DNA of 64,000 bases from Macrostomum hystrix (lineage: Eukaryota > Platyhelminthes > Macrostomidae), in NCBI GenBank assembly GCA_950097015.1, contig CATNEN010000002.1:2542001-2606000 (forward strand), given 5' to 3'. The notes under the pieces were generated by a model, which was not told the origin of the DNA, ran no database searches, and worked only from the letters and a program-made list of their open reading frames with translations. Position 1 is the stretch's first letter. Each line of letters begins with the position of its first letter. The translations under genes were made by a program, and so were the position numbers. Below are positions 20,612-31,530 of this stretch, piece by piece.

Positions 20612-21353
20612 CCCAGAGTTTGAATCATGGCTAAACCCGAGTTTGAATCAAGGCTAACCCAGAGTTTTAATCATGGCTAAACCAGAGTTTGAATCATGGC
20701 TAAACAAGCGTCTGAATCATGGCTAAACCAGAGACTAAATCATGGCTACACCAGGGTTTGAATCATGGCTAAACCAGAGACTAAATGATGGCTACACCAG
20801 AGTTTGAATCATGGCTAAACCAGAGACTAAATCATGGCTACACCAGGGTTTGAATCATGGCTAAACCAGAGACTAAATGATGGCTACACCAGGGTTTGAA
20901 TCATGGCTAAACCAGAGACTAAATGATGGCTACACCAGAGATTGAATCATAGCTAAACAAGCGTCTGAATCATGGCTAAACCAGAGTTTGAATCATGGCT
21001 AAACCAGAGTTTGAATCATGGCTAAACAAGAGTTTGAACCATGGCTAAACCAGAGTTTGAACCATGGCTAAACCAGAGTTTGAATCATGGCTAAACCAGC
21101 GTTTGAATCATGGCTAAACCAGAGCTTGAATCATGGCAAAACCAGAGTTTGAATCATAGCCAACCAGAGTCTGAATCATGGCAAAACGAGAGTTTGAATC
21201 ATAGCCCACCAGGGTTTAAAACATGGCGAAATCTGAGTTTGAATCTTGGCTTCCCCAGCGTTTGAAAAATCAACGTCAACTGGGGAGTCATCATCAAATG
21301 GGGGATCATGGTGAACTTGGGGATCATTGTCAACTGGGTGATCATTATCAACT
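20612..21353 (+). repeat. M1 array and truncated M2 start in B4
   Basis: Same arrangement of M1 variants as in B1 (8252-8905), followed by only about 80 bp of M2 before the switch to satellite C at 21354. Confidence 0.92.
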
Positions 21354-23820
21354 ATTCTATCAATGCTGAGCCTAGATAACTATCAATGCTGAGCCTAGAT
21401 AACTATCAATGCTGAGCCTGGATAGCTATCAATGCTGAGCCTAGACAAATATCAATGCTGAGCCTGGATAGCTATCAATGCTGAGCCTAGACAAATATCA
21501 ATGCTGAGCCTGGATAGCTATCAATGCTGAGCCTAGATAAATTGATAGCTATCCAGGCTCAGCATTGATATTTATCTAGGCTCAGCATTGATAGCTATCC
21601 AGGCTCAGCATTGATATTTGTCTAGGCTCAGCATTGATAGCTATCCAGGCTCAGCATTGATAGTTATCTAGGCTCAGCATTGATAGTTATCTAGGCTCAG
21701 CATTGATAGAAATCTAGGCACAGCATCGATAGTTATCTAGGCTCAGCATTGATAGTTATCTAGGCTCAGCATTGATAGTTATCTAGGCTCAGCATTGATA
21801 GTTATCTAGGCACAGCATTGATATTAATCTAGGCTCAGCATTGATAGTTATCTAGGCACAGCATTGATATTTATCTAGGCTCAGCATTGATAGCTATCCA
21901 GGCTCAGCATTGATAGAAATCTAGGCACAGCATCGAAAGTTATCTAGGCTCAGCATTGATAGTTATCTAGGCTCAGCATTGATAGTTATCTAGGCTCAGC
22001 ATTGATAGTTATCTAGGCTCAGCATTGATAGAAATCTAGGCGCAGCATTGATATTTATCTAGGCTCAGCATTGATAGTTATCTAGGCTCAGCATTGATAG
22101 TTATCTAGGCTCAGCATTGATAGTTATCTAGGCTCAGCATTGATATTTATCTAGGCTCAGCATTGATAGTTATCTAGGCTCAGCATTGATAGTTATCTAG
22201 GCACAGCATTGATATTTATCTAGGCTCAGCATTGATAGCTATCCAGGCTCAGCATTGATAGAAATCTAGGCACAGCATCGATAGTTATCTAGGCTCAGCA
22301 TTGATAGTTATCTAGGCTCAGCATTGATAGTTATCTAGGCTCAGCATTGATAGTTATCTAGGCTCAGCATTGATAGAAATCTAGGCGCAGCATTGATATT
22401 TATCTAGGCTCAGCATTGATAGTCATCTAGGCTCAGCATTGATAGTTATCTAGGCTCAGCATTGATAGTTATCTAGGCTCAGCATTGATATTTATCTAGG
22501 CTCAGCATTGATAGTTATCTAGGCTCAGCATTGATAGTTATCTAGGCTCAGCATTGATAGTTATCTAGGCTCAGCATTGATAGTTATCTAGGCTCAGCAT
22601 CGATATTTATCTAGGCACAGCATCGATAGTTATCTAGGCTCAGCATTGATAGTTATCTAGGCTCAGCATTGATAGTTATCTAGGCTCAGCATTGATAGTT
22701 ATCTAGGCTCAGCATTGATAGAAATCTAGGCGCAGCATTGATATTTATCTAGGCTCAGCATTGATAGTTATCTAGGCTCAGCATTGATAGAAATCTAGGC
22801 ACAGCATTGATATTTATCTAGGCCCAGCATTGATATTTATCTAGGCTCAGCATTGATAGTTATCTAGGCTCAGCATTGATAGTTATCTAGGCTCAGCATT
22901 GATAGTTATCTAGGCTCAGCATTGATAGTTATCTAGGCACAGCATCGATAGTTATCTAGGCTCAGCATTGATAGTTATCTAGGCTCAGCATTGATAGTTA
23001 TCTAGGCTCAGCATTGATATTTATCTAGGCTCAGCATTGATAGTTATCTAGGCTCAGCATTGATAGTTATCTAGGCTCAGCATTGATAGTTATCTAGGCT
23101 CAGCATTGATAGTTATCTAGGCTCAGCATTGATATTTATCTAGGCACAGCATCGATAGTTATCTAGGCTCAGCATTGATAGTTATCTAGGCTCAGCATTG
23201 ATAGTTATCTAGGCTCAGCATTGATAGTTATCTAGGCTCAGCATTGATAGAAATCTAGGCTCAGCATTGATAGAAATCTAGGCGCAGCATTGATATTTAT
23301 CTAGGCTCAGCATTGATAGAAATCTAGGCTCAGCATGGATAGTTATCTAGGCCCAGAATGGATAGATTGCTAGGCTCAGAATCGATAGAAAACTAGGCTC
23401 AGAATCTATAAATATCTAAGCTCAACATTTTTATAGACATCTAGGCTCAGCATTGATAGATATCCAAGCTCAGAATTGATAGATTTCAATGGTTCAGAAT
23501 CGATAGAAAACTAGGCACAGGATTGATAGTTATCTAGGCTCAACATTTTTATAGATATTAAGGCTCAGCGTGATAGTTATGTAGGCTCAACATTTTTATA
23601 GATATCTTGGCTCAGCATTGATAGTTATCTAGGCACATCATTGATAGTTAACTAGGCTCAGCATGGATAGTTATCTAGGCCCAGAATGGATAGATTACTA
23701 GGCTCAGAATCGATAGAAAGCTAGGCTCAGAATCTATAAATATCTAGGCTCAACATTTTTATAGACATCTAGGCTCAGCATTGATAGATATCCAAGCTCA
23801 GAATTGATAGGTTCCAAGGG
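21354..23820 (+). repeat. Satellite C array (23-bp unit) in B4
   Basis: Core TATCTAGGCTCAGCATTGAT, 23-bp period, with variants GAAATCT, TTTATCT, CACAGC and GCGCAGC. The last 450 bp are diverged and contain a ~330-bp duplicated block (AGAATCTATAAATATCT near 23400 and 23728). The array ends in a GATAGGTTCCAAGGG landmark that is also part of the 440-bp higher-order module in D1 and D2. Confidence 0.95.
21355..21711. repeat. Near-perfect palindrome in satellite C (171-bp arms, 15-nt spacer)
   Basis: 21355-21525 is the reverse complement of 21541-21711. The order of satellite variants mirrors exactly (GGATAGC, AGACAAA, GGATAGC, AGACAAA, GGATAGC, AGATAAC, AGATAAC outward from the centre), with one AGACAAA/AGATAAA difference. 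The spacer is 21526-21540. This is the only place where satellite C runs in the opposite orientation. Confidence 0.9.
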
Positions 23821-23825
23821 CCTAG

Positions 23826-24060
23826 GAACAGTATTCTAAATGTGTTTAACAGTTTTCTAAATGTGTTTGCCAGTATTCTAAATGTGTTTAAAAGTTTTCT
23901 AAAAGTGTTTTTTATGTGTTTAACAGTATTCTAAATGTGTTTACCAGTATTTTACGTGTTTAACAGTTTTCTAAATGTGTTTAACAGTATTCTAAAAGTG
24001 TTTAACCGTTTTCTAAATATGTTTATCAGTTTTTTCAATTGTGCTTACCAGTTTTCTAAA
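23826..24060 (+). repeat. Degenerate ~22-bp AT-rich tandem repeat
   Basis: Units like AACAGTTTTCTAAATGTGTT and AACAGTATTCTAAATGTGTT, progressively degenerate toward 24190. Confidence 0.85.
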
Positions 24061-24189
24061 TGTTTTTACAGTTTTCGTAACGTGTTTAGCATCTTTTAAA
24101 TTTTTTCTAAATTTTTTTAAAAATTTCTATATTTTACCACTTTTGTTAATGCGTTTTAAAGTTTTTAAATATGTTGAACGGTTAATAAT
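24061..24189. other. AT-rich transition
   Basis: T-rich, decayed version of the preceding repeat passing into the G-rich array; nothing else seen. Confidence 0.5.
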
Positions 24190-27100
24190 GGTTATTTGCT
24201 GCTGGGGGGGGAATTAGTTCTTTGCTGCTGGGGGGAATTAGTTCTCTGCTGCTGGGGGGGGAATAAGTTCTCTGCTGCTGGGGGGAATTGGTTCTCTGCT
24301 GCTGGGGGGGAATTAGTTCTCTGCTGCTGGGGGGGAATTAGTTCTCTGCTGCTGGGCGGAATTAGTTCTCTGCTGCTGGGGGGGGAATTAGTTCTCTGCT
24401 GCTGGGGGGAATTGGTTCTCTGCTGCTGGGGGGAATTAGTTCTCTGCTGCTGGGGGGAATTGGTTCTCTGCTGCTGGGGGGGAATTAGTTCTCTGCTGCT
24501 GGGGGGGAATTAGTTCTCTGCTGCTGGGCGGAATTAGTTCTCTGCTGCTGGGGGGGGAATTAGTTCTCTGCTGCTGGGGGGAATTGGTTCTCTGCTGCTG
24601 GGGGGGAATTAGTTCTCTGCTGCTGGGGGGAATAAGTTCTCTGCTGCTGGGGGGGAATTAGTTCTCTGCTGCTGGGCGGAATTAGTTCTCTGCTGCTGGG
24701 GGGAATTAGTTCTCTGCTGCTGGGCGGAATTAGTTCTCTGCTGCTGGGGGGGAATTAGTTCTCTGCTGCTGGGGGGAATTGGTTCTCTGCTGCTGGGGGG
24801 GAATAAGTTCTCTGCTGCTGGGGGGAATAAGTTCTCTGCTGCTGGGGGGGAATTAGTTCTCTGCTGCTGGGGGGAATTAGTTCTCTGCTGCTGGGGGGAA
24901 TTTGTTCTCTGCTGCTGGGGGGAATTGGTTCTCTGCTGCTGGGGGGGAATTAGTTCTCTGCTGCTGGGGGGGAATTAGTTTTCTGCTGCTGGGCGGAATT
25001 AGTTCTCTGCTGCTGGGGGGGGAATTAGTTCTCTGCTGCTGGGGGGAATTGGTTCTCTGCTGCTGGGGGGGAATTAGTTCTCTGCTGCTGGGGGGAATAA
25101 GTTCTCTGCTGCTGGGGGGGAATTAGTTCTCTGCTGCTGGGCGGAATTAGTTCTCTGCTGCTGGGGGGAATTAGTTCTCTGCTGCTGGGGGGAATTGGTT
25201 CTCTGCTGCTGGGGAGGAATTAGTTCTCTGCTGCTGGGGGGGAATTAGTTCTCTGCTGCTGGGAGGAATAAGTTCTCTGCTGCTGGGGGGGAATTAGTTC
25301 TCTGCTGCTGGGCGGAATTAGTTCTCTGCTGCTCGGGGGGAATAAGTTCTCTGCTGCTGGGGGGAATTTGTTCTCTGCTGCTGGGCGGAATTAGTTCTCT
25401 GCTGCTGGGGGGAATTAGTTCTCTGCTGCTGGGGGGAATAAGTTCTCTGCTGCTGGGGGGGAATTAGTTCTCTGCTGCTGGGCGGAATTAGTTCTCTGCT
25501 GCTGGGGGGAATTAGTTCTCTGCTGCTGGGGGGAATTGGTTCTCTGCTGCTGGGGGGGAATTAGTTCTCTGCTGCTGGGGGGGAATTAGTTCTCTGCTGC
25601 TGGGGGGAATAAGTTCTCTGCTGCTGGGGGGGAATTAGTTCTCTGCTGCTGGGCGGAATTAGTTCTCTGCTGCTGGGGGGGAATAAGTTCTCTGCTGCTG
25701 GGGGGAATTTGTTCTCTGCTGCTGGGCGGAATTAGTTCTCTGCTGCTGGGGGGAATTGGTTCTCTGCTGCTGGGGGGAATTAGTTCTCTGCTGCTGGGGG
25801 GGAATAAGTTCTCTGCTACTGGGGGGAATAAGTTCTCTGCTGCTGGGGGGAATAAGTTCTCTGCTGCTGGGGGGGAATTAGTTCTTTGCTGCTCGGGGGG
25901 GGGAATTAGTTCTCTGCTGCTGGAGGGAAATAAGTTATTTGCTACTGAGGGGACATTAGTTCTCTGCTGCTGGGCGGAATTAGTTCTCTGCTGCTGGGGG
26001 GGAATAAGTTCTCTGCTGCTGGGGGGGAATTAGTTCTCTGCTGCTGGGCGGAATTAGTTCTCTGCTGCTGGGGGGAATTAGTTCTCTGCTGCTGGGGGGG
26101 GGAATAAGTTCTCTGCTGCTGGGGGGAAATTAGTTCTCTGCTGCTGGGGGGGAATTAGTTCTCTGCTGCTGGGCGGAATTAGTTCTCTGCTGCTGGGGGG
26201 AATTAGTTCTCTGCTGCTGGGGGGAATTAGTTCTCTGCTGCTGGGGGGAATTGGTTCTCTGCTGCTGGGGGGGAATTAGTTCTCTGCTGCTGGGCGGAAT
26301 TAGTTCTCTGCTGCTGGGGGGAATTGGTTCTCTGCTGCTGGGGGGAATTAGTTCTCTGCTGCTGGGGGGAATTTGTTCTCTGCTGCTGGGCGGAATTAGT
26401 TCTCTGCTGCTGGGGGGAATTGGTTCTCTGCTGCGGGGGGGGAATAAGTTCTCTGCTGCTGGGGGGGAATTAGTTCTCTGCTGCTGGGGGGAATAAGTTC
26501 TCTGCTGCTGGGGGGGGAATAAGTTCTCTGCTGCTGGGGGGAATTTGTTCTCTGCTGCTGGGCGGAATTAGTTCTCTGCTGCTGGGGGGAATTGGTTCTC
26601 TGCTGCTGGGGGGAATTAGTTCTCTGCTGCTGGGGGGGGGAATAAGTTCTCTGCTACTGGGGGGAATAAGTTCTCTGCTGCTGGGGGGAATTAGTTCTCT
26701 GCTGCTGGGGGGGAATTAGTTCTTTGCTGCTCGGGGGGGGGAATTAGTTCTCTGCTGCTGGAGGGAAATAAGTTATTTGCTACTGAGGGGACATTAGTTC
26801 TCTGCTGCTGGGCGGAATTAGTTCTCTGATGCTGGGGGGGAATAAGTTCTCTGCTGCTGGGGGGGAATTAGTTCTCTGCTGCTGGGCGGAATTAGTTCTC
26901 TGCTGCTGGGCGGAATTAGTTCTCTGCTGCTGGGGGGAATTAGTTCTCTGCTGCTGGGGGGGGGGAATAAGTTCTCTGCTGCTGTGGGGAAATTAGTTCT
27001 CTGCTGCTGGGGGGAATTAGTTCTCTGCTGCTGGGCGGAATTAGTTCTCTGCTGCTGGGGGGAATTAGTTCTCTGCTGCTGGGGGGAATTAGTTCTCTGC

Positions 27101-28600
27101 TGCTGGGGGGAATTGGTTCTCTGCTGCTGGGGGGGAATTAGTTCTCTGCTGCTGGGGGGGAATTAGTTCTCTGCTGCTGGGCGGAATTAGTTCTCTGCTG
27201 CTGGGGGGAATTTGTTCTCTGCTGCTGGGGGGAATTAGTTCTCTGCTGCTGGGGGGAATTGGTTCTCTGCTGCGGGGGGGGGAATTAGTTCTCTGCTGCT
27301 GGGGGGGAATTAGTTCTCTGCTGCTGGGCGGAATTAGTTCTCTGCTGCTGGGGGGGGAATTAGTTCTCTGCTGCTGGGGGGAATAAGTTCTCTGCTGCTG
27401 GGGGGGAATTAGTTCTCTGCTGCTGGGCGGAATTAGTTCTCTGCTGCTGGGGGGGAATAAGTTCTCTGCTGCTGGGGGGAATTTGTTCTCTGCTGCTGGG
27501 CGGAATTAGTTCTCTGCTGCTGGGGGGAATTGGTTCTCTGCTGCTGGGGGGAATTAGTTCTCTGCTGCTGGGGGGGGAATAAGTTCTCTGCTGCTGGGGG
27601 GAAATTAGTTCTCTGCTGCTGGGGGGGAATTAGTTCTCTGCTGCTGGGGGGGAATTAGTTCTTTGCTGCTCGGGGGGGAATTAGTTCTCTGCTGCTGGAG
27701 GGAAATAAGTTATTTGCTACTGAGGGGACATTAGTTCTCTGCTGCTGGGCGGAATTAGTTCTCTGCTGCTGGGGGGGAATAAGTTCTCTGCTGCTGGGGG
27801 GGAATTAGTTCTCTGCTGCTGGGCGGAATTAGTTCTCTGCTGCTGGGGGGGAATTAGTTCTCTGCTGCTGGGGGGAATAAGTTCTCTGCTGCTGGGGGGG
27901 AATTAGTTCTCTGCTGCTGGGCGGAATTAGTTCTCTGCTGCTGGGGGGGAATAAGTTCTCTGCTGCTGGGGGGAATTTGTTCTCTGCTGCTGGGCGGAAT
28001 TAGTTCTCTGCTGCTGGGGGGAATTGGTTCTCTGCTGCTGGGGGGAATTAGTTCTCTGCTGCTGGGGGGGGAATAAGTTCTCTGCTGCTGGGAGGAAATT
28101 AGTTCTCTGCTGCTGGGGGGGAATTAGTTCTCTGCTGCTGGGGGGGAATTAGTTCTTTGCTGCTCGGGGGGGAATTAGTTCTCTGCTGCTGGAGGGAAAT
28201 AAGTTATTTGCTACTGACGGGACATTAGTTCTCTGCTGCTGGGCGGAATTAGTTCTCTGCTGCTGGGGGGGGGAATAAGTTCTCTGCTGCTGGGGGGGAA
28301 TTAGTTCTCTGCTGCTGGGCGGAATTAGTTCTCTGCTGCTGGGGGGAATTAGTTCTCTGCTGCTGGGGGGAATTAGTTCTCTGCTGCTGGGGGGGGAATA
28401 AGTTCTCTGCTGCTGGGGGGAAATTAGTTCTCTGCTGCTGGGGGGGAATTAGTTCTCTGCTGCTGGGGGGGAATTAGTTCTTTGCTGCTCAGGGGGGAAT
28501 TAGTTCTCTGCTGCTGGAGGGAAATAAGTTATTTGCTACTGAGGGGACATTAGTTCTCTGCTGCTTGTGGGACATTGGTTTTTTACTGCTGAGGGGATAG
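24190..28600 (+). repeat. G-rich 25-bp satellite array in B4
   Basis: About 175 units with core GAATTAGTTCTCTGCTGCTG followed by a G run of 3-9. Variants: GCGG instead of the G run, AATAAG, AATTGG, AATTTG. A marker containing GGAGGGAAATAAGTTATTTG appears five times, at about 25921, 26757, 27696, 28185 and 28516, marking irregular higher-order blocks. The unit length is not a multiple of three, yet variable G runs produce false open frames (LCCWGELV, SAAGGN). Confidence 0.95.
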
Positions 28601-28919
28601 TATTCACATGTACCTCAGTAGCATTAAGCTGAGTTGTATCAAACGTAAGTTACTTAGGTTATTTTTGCCCCAATGGGGCTCTTGGTGTACTGACCGGATG
28701 TCTCAGAATGTATTCAAGCTCAGACTGACTATTTTTGTATTTAGTGAGAATTCAAATTCTCTTTGATTCGCAATCACGTATATTCGCAAACAGGGAAATT
28801 ATTACTGACGAAATAGGTTTTCGTTTTTGTTTGCTTTCAGGTGTGTTTTGTCCTTCTGCATTGCACAAGATTTTTTGTCTGACCAGTAGTGCTCCCCGAA
28901 GGGGGGCAAAACTTGCTAG
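28601..28919 (+). other. Unique tail of B4
   Basis: Non-repetitive 320 bp. It contains a second hairpin GCCCCAATGGGGC (28667-28679) not followed by CTAG, perhaps an older 3' end, and then the real terminal hairpin and CTAG. No gene was recognised; a 65-codon open frame at 28735-28932 runs over the element junction. Confidence 0.6.
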
Positions 28920-29250
28920 TCTAATATACTAAAAATGAAAATCTTGTATGTTTGTATGTTTGCAATCGACTAGCTCCCGAACGGCTTAACCGATTTTCAC
29001 AATTCCTTCGCCAAAAGATCACAATTGGGCCGGAATCGGTACACGTAATTTTATTAAGCTTAATTTCATTGCCAAGGGGATTAAATATTCGAAAAACAGT
29101 TTTAAATAGGCTTTTCTAATGCATTCTTGTTTTCAGCTTGTGCACAGTGAGGCTCCAGTGCCAATTTTAATGATTGCATCAGCGCCAGTTTTGATAACGA
29201 ACTGATAAGAACTCCAGTGAGGCTACCCAGAGGGTAGCGAAGGCAGCTAG
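28920..29250 (+). mobile_element. Short Helitron-like unit A9
   Basis: 331 bp with (TATGTTTG)2 in the head, an AGCGCCAG variant, short ACGAACTGAT form with CTCCAGTGAGG, CTAG at 29247-29250. Confidence 0.88.
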
Positions 29251-29584
29251 TCTAATATACTAAAAATGAAAATCTTGCTTGTTTGCAATCGACTAGCTCC
29301 CGAACGGCTTAACCGATTTTCACAATTCCTTCGCCAAAAGATCACAAATGGTCCCGAATCGGTACACGTAATTTTATTAAGCTTAATAACCATTGCCAAG
29401 GGGATTAAATATTCGAAAAACAGTTTTAAATAGGCTTTTCTAATGCATTCTTGTTTTCAGCTTGTGCACAGTGAGGCCTCCAGTGCCAATTTTAATGATT
29501 GCATCAGAGCCAGTTTTGATAACGCACGCGCGTACTGATAAGAACTCACAGGGAGGCTACCCAGAGGGTAGCGAAGGCAGCTAG
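29251..29584 (+). mobile_element. Short Helitron-like unit A10
   Basis: 334 bp with a short CTTGTTTG head, long ACGCACGCGCGTACTGAT form, CTAG at 29581-29584. Confidence 0.88.
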
Positions 29585-29925
29585 TCTAATATACTAAAAA
29601 TGAAAATCTTGTATGTTTGTATGTTTGCAATCGACTAGCTCCCGAACGGCTTAACCGATTTTCACAATTCCTTCGCCAAAAGATCACAATTGGGCCGGAA
29701 TCGGTACACGTAATTTTATTAAGCTTAATTCCATTGCCAAGGGGATTAAATATTCGAAAAACTGTTTTAAATAGGCTTTTCTAATGCATTCTTGTTTACA
29801 GCTTGTGCACAGTGAGGCCTCCAGTGCCAATTTTAATGATTGCATCAGAGCCAGTTTTGATAACGCACGCGCGTACTGATAAGAACTCACAGGGAGGCTA
29901 CCCAGAGGGTAGCGAAGGCAGCTAG
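29585..29925 (+). mobile_element. Short Helitron-like unit A11
   Basis: 341 bp with (TATGTTTG)2 in the head, TTGTTTACAGC instead of TTGTTTTCAGC, long form, CTAG at 29922-29925. Confidence 0.88.
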
Positions 29926-30205
29926 TCTAATATACTAAAAATGAAAATCTTGCTTGCTTGCTTGCTTGTATGTTTGCAATCGACTAGCTCCCGAACGGCT
30001 CAACCGATTTTCGCAATTCCTTCGCCAAAAGATCACAAATGGGCCGGAATCGGTACACGTATTTTTATTAAGCTTAATTTCATTGCCAAGGGGATTAAAT
30101 ATTCGAAAAACTGTTTTAAATAGGCTTCTAATGCATTCTTGTTTTCAGCTTGTGCACAGTGAGGCTCCAGTGCCAATTTTAATGATTGCATCAGAGCCAG
30201 TTTTG

Positions 30206-30548
30206 TTAGGCGAGCGTACTGATAAGGAATTTCTCACCCAAATGTGCATAGCTGTGTCAACCCCACTGGCGAGATAATTACTGCCCAATGTGCACAGACT
30301 GAGCTGGCTTCTGTTATCTGTTCGGCACTGAGATATTTTTTTATTTTTATTTATTGAGTTTTATTCAAACTCATTTAGCAGATATAGCACATTTCAATTA
30401 TAGCAGATTCATTCATATTACAGCATACTCCAAAGGCAACAGCTGAGAACTGAATTGATTCAAGTGATCGGCCTTTCTTGGCAGCAAGTAGCATTTCTTG
30501 ATTATACTTGCTTACTTACTTGCTTACTTGCTTACTTACTTGCAAAAG
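30206..30548 (+). other. D-type head segment with CTTAC/CTTG microsatellite
   Basis: Non-coding stretch shared with D2 (61737-62083). It ends in a run of CTTACTTG-type tetranucleotides at about 30505-30543, directly before satellite C, so microsatellites flank both ends of the head. Confidence 0.75.
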
Positions 30549-31530
30549 CATTGATGGATATCTAGGCTTAGAATTAATATTAATAGATTCCTAGGCTCAG
30601 AATCGATCCATATCTAGGCTCAACATTCTTATAGATTTCTAGGCTCAACATTTTTATAGAGATCTAGGCACAGCATTGATAGTTATCTAGGCTCAAAATT
30701 TTTATAGACATCTAGGCTCAGCATTGATAGTTATCTAGGCTCAGCATTGATAGTTATCTAGGCTCAGCATTGATAGTTAACTAGGCCCAGCATTGATAGT
30801 TATCTAGGCACAGGATTGATAGTTATCTAGGCTCAACATTTTTATAGATAACTAGGCTCAGCATTGATAGTTATCTAGGCTCAACATTCTTATAGATTTC
30901 TAGGCTCAACATTTTTATAGAGATCTAGGCACAGCATTGATAGTTATCTAGGCTCAACATTTTTATAGACATCTAGGCTCAGCATTGATAGTTATCTAGG
31001 CTCAGCATTGATAGTTATCTAGGCTCAGCATTGATAGTTAACTAGGCCCAGCATTGATAGTTATCTAGGCACAGGATTGATAGTTATCTAGGCTCAACAT
31101 TTTTATAGATAACTAGGCTCAGCATTGATAGTTATCTAGGCTCAACATTTTTATAGATAACTAGGCTCAGCATTGATAGTATCTAGGCTCAACATTTTTA
31201 TAGATAACTAGGCACAGCATTGATAGTTATCTAGGCACAGCATTGATAGTTATCTAGGCTCAGCATTGATAGTTACCTAGGCTCAGCATTGATAGTTACC
31301 TAGGCTTAGCATTGATAGTTACCTAGGCTCAGCATTGATAGTTACCCAGGCTCAGCATTGATAGTTACCTAGGCTTAGCATTGATAGTTACCTAGGCTCA
31401 ACATTGATAGATATCTAGGCTCAGCATTGATAGATATCTAGGCTCAGCATTGATAGTTATCTAGGCTCAACATTGATAGATATCTAGGCTCAGCATTGAT
31501 AGATATCCAAGCTCAGAATTGATAGGTTCC

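Larger units (their letters stand above)
19859..28919 (+). mobile_element. Helitron-like unit B4 (9.06 kb, four satellites)
   Basis: Starts TCTATATAACTAAAG and matches B1 over 1495 bp with equal length and, by eye, only one base change noticed (AAATATTCG versus TAATATTCG near 20029). At 21354, inside the M2 array, it switches abruptly to satellite C in inverted orientation, turns through a palindrome, runs as satellite C to about 23820, then a 22-bp AT-rich repeat, then a 25-bp G-rich satellite. The tail at 28885-28919 carries the B hairpin GCTCCCCGAAGGGGGGC and CTAG at 28916-28919, but the sequence upstream of the hairpin is unlike other B tails. Confidence 0.82.

Noticed and set aside
24196-27166. 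Open frames LCCWGELV/SAAGGN in the G-rich satellite
   Set aside because: Products of a repeat with variable G-run length; frames shift from unit to unit and have no non-repetitive part.
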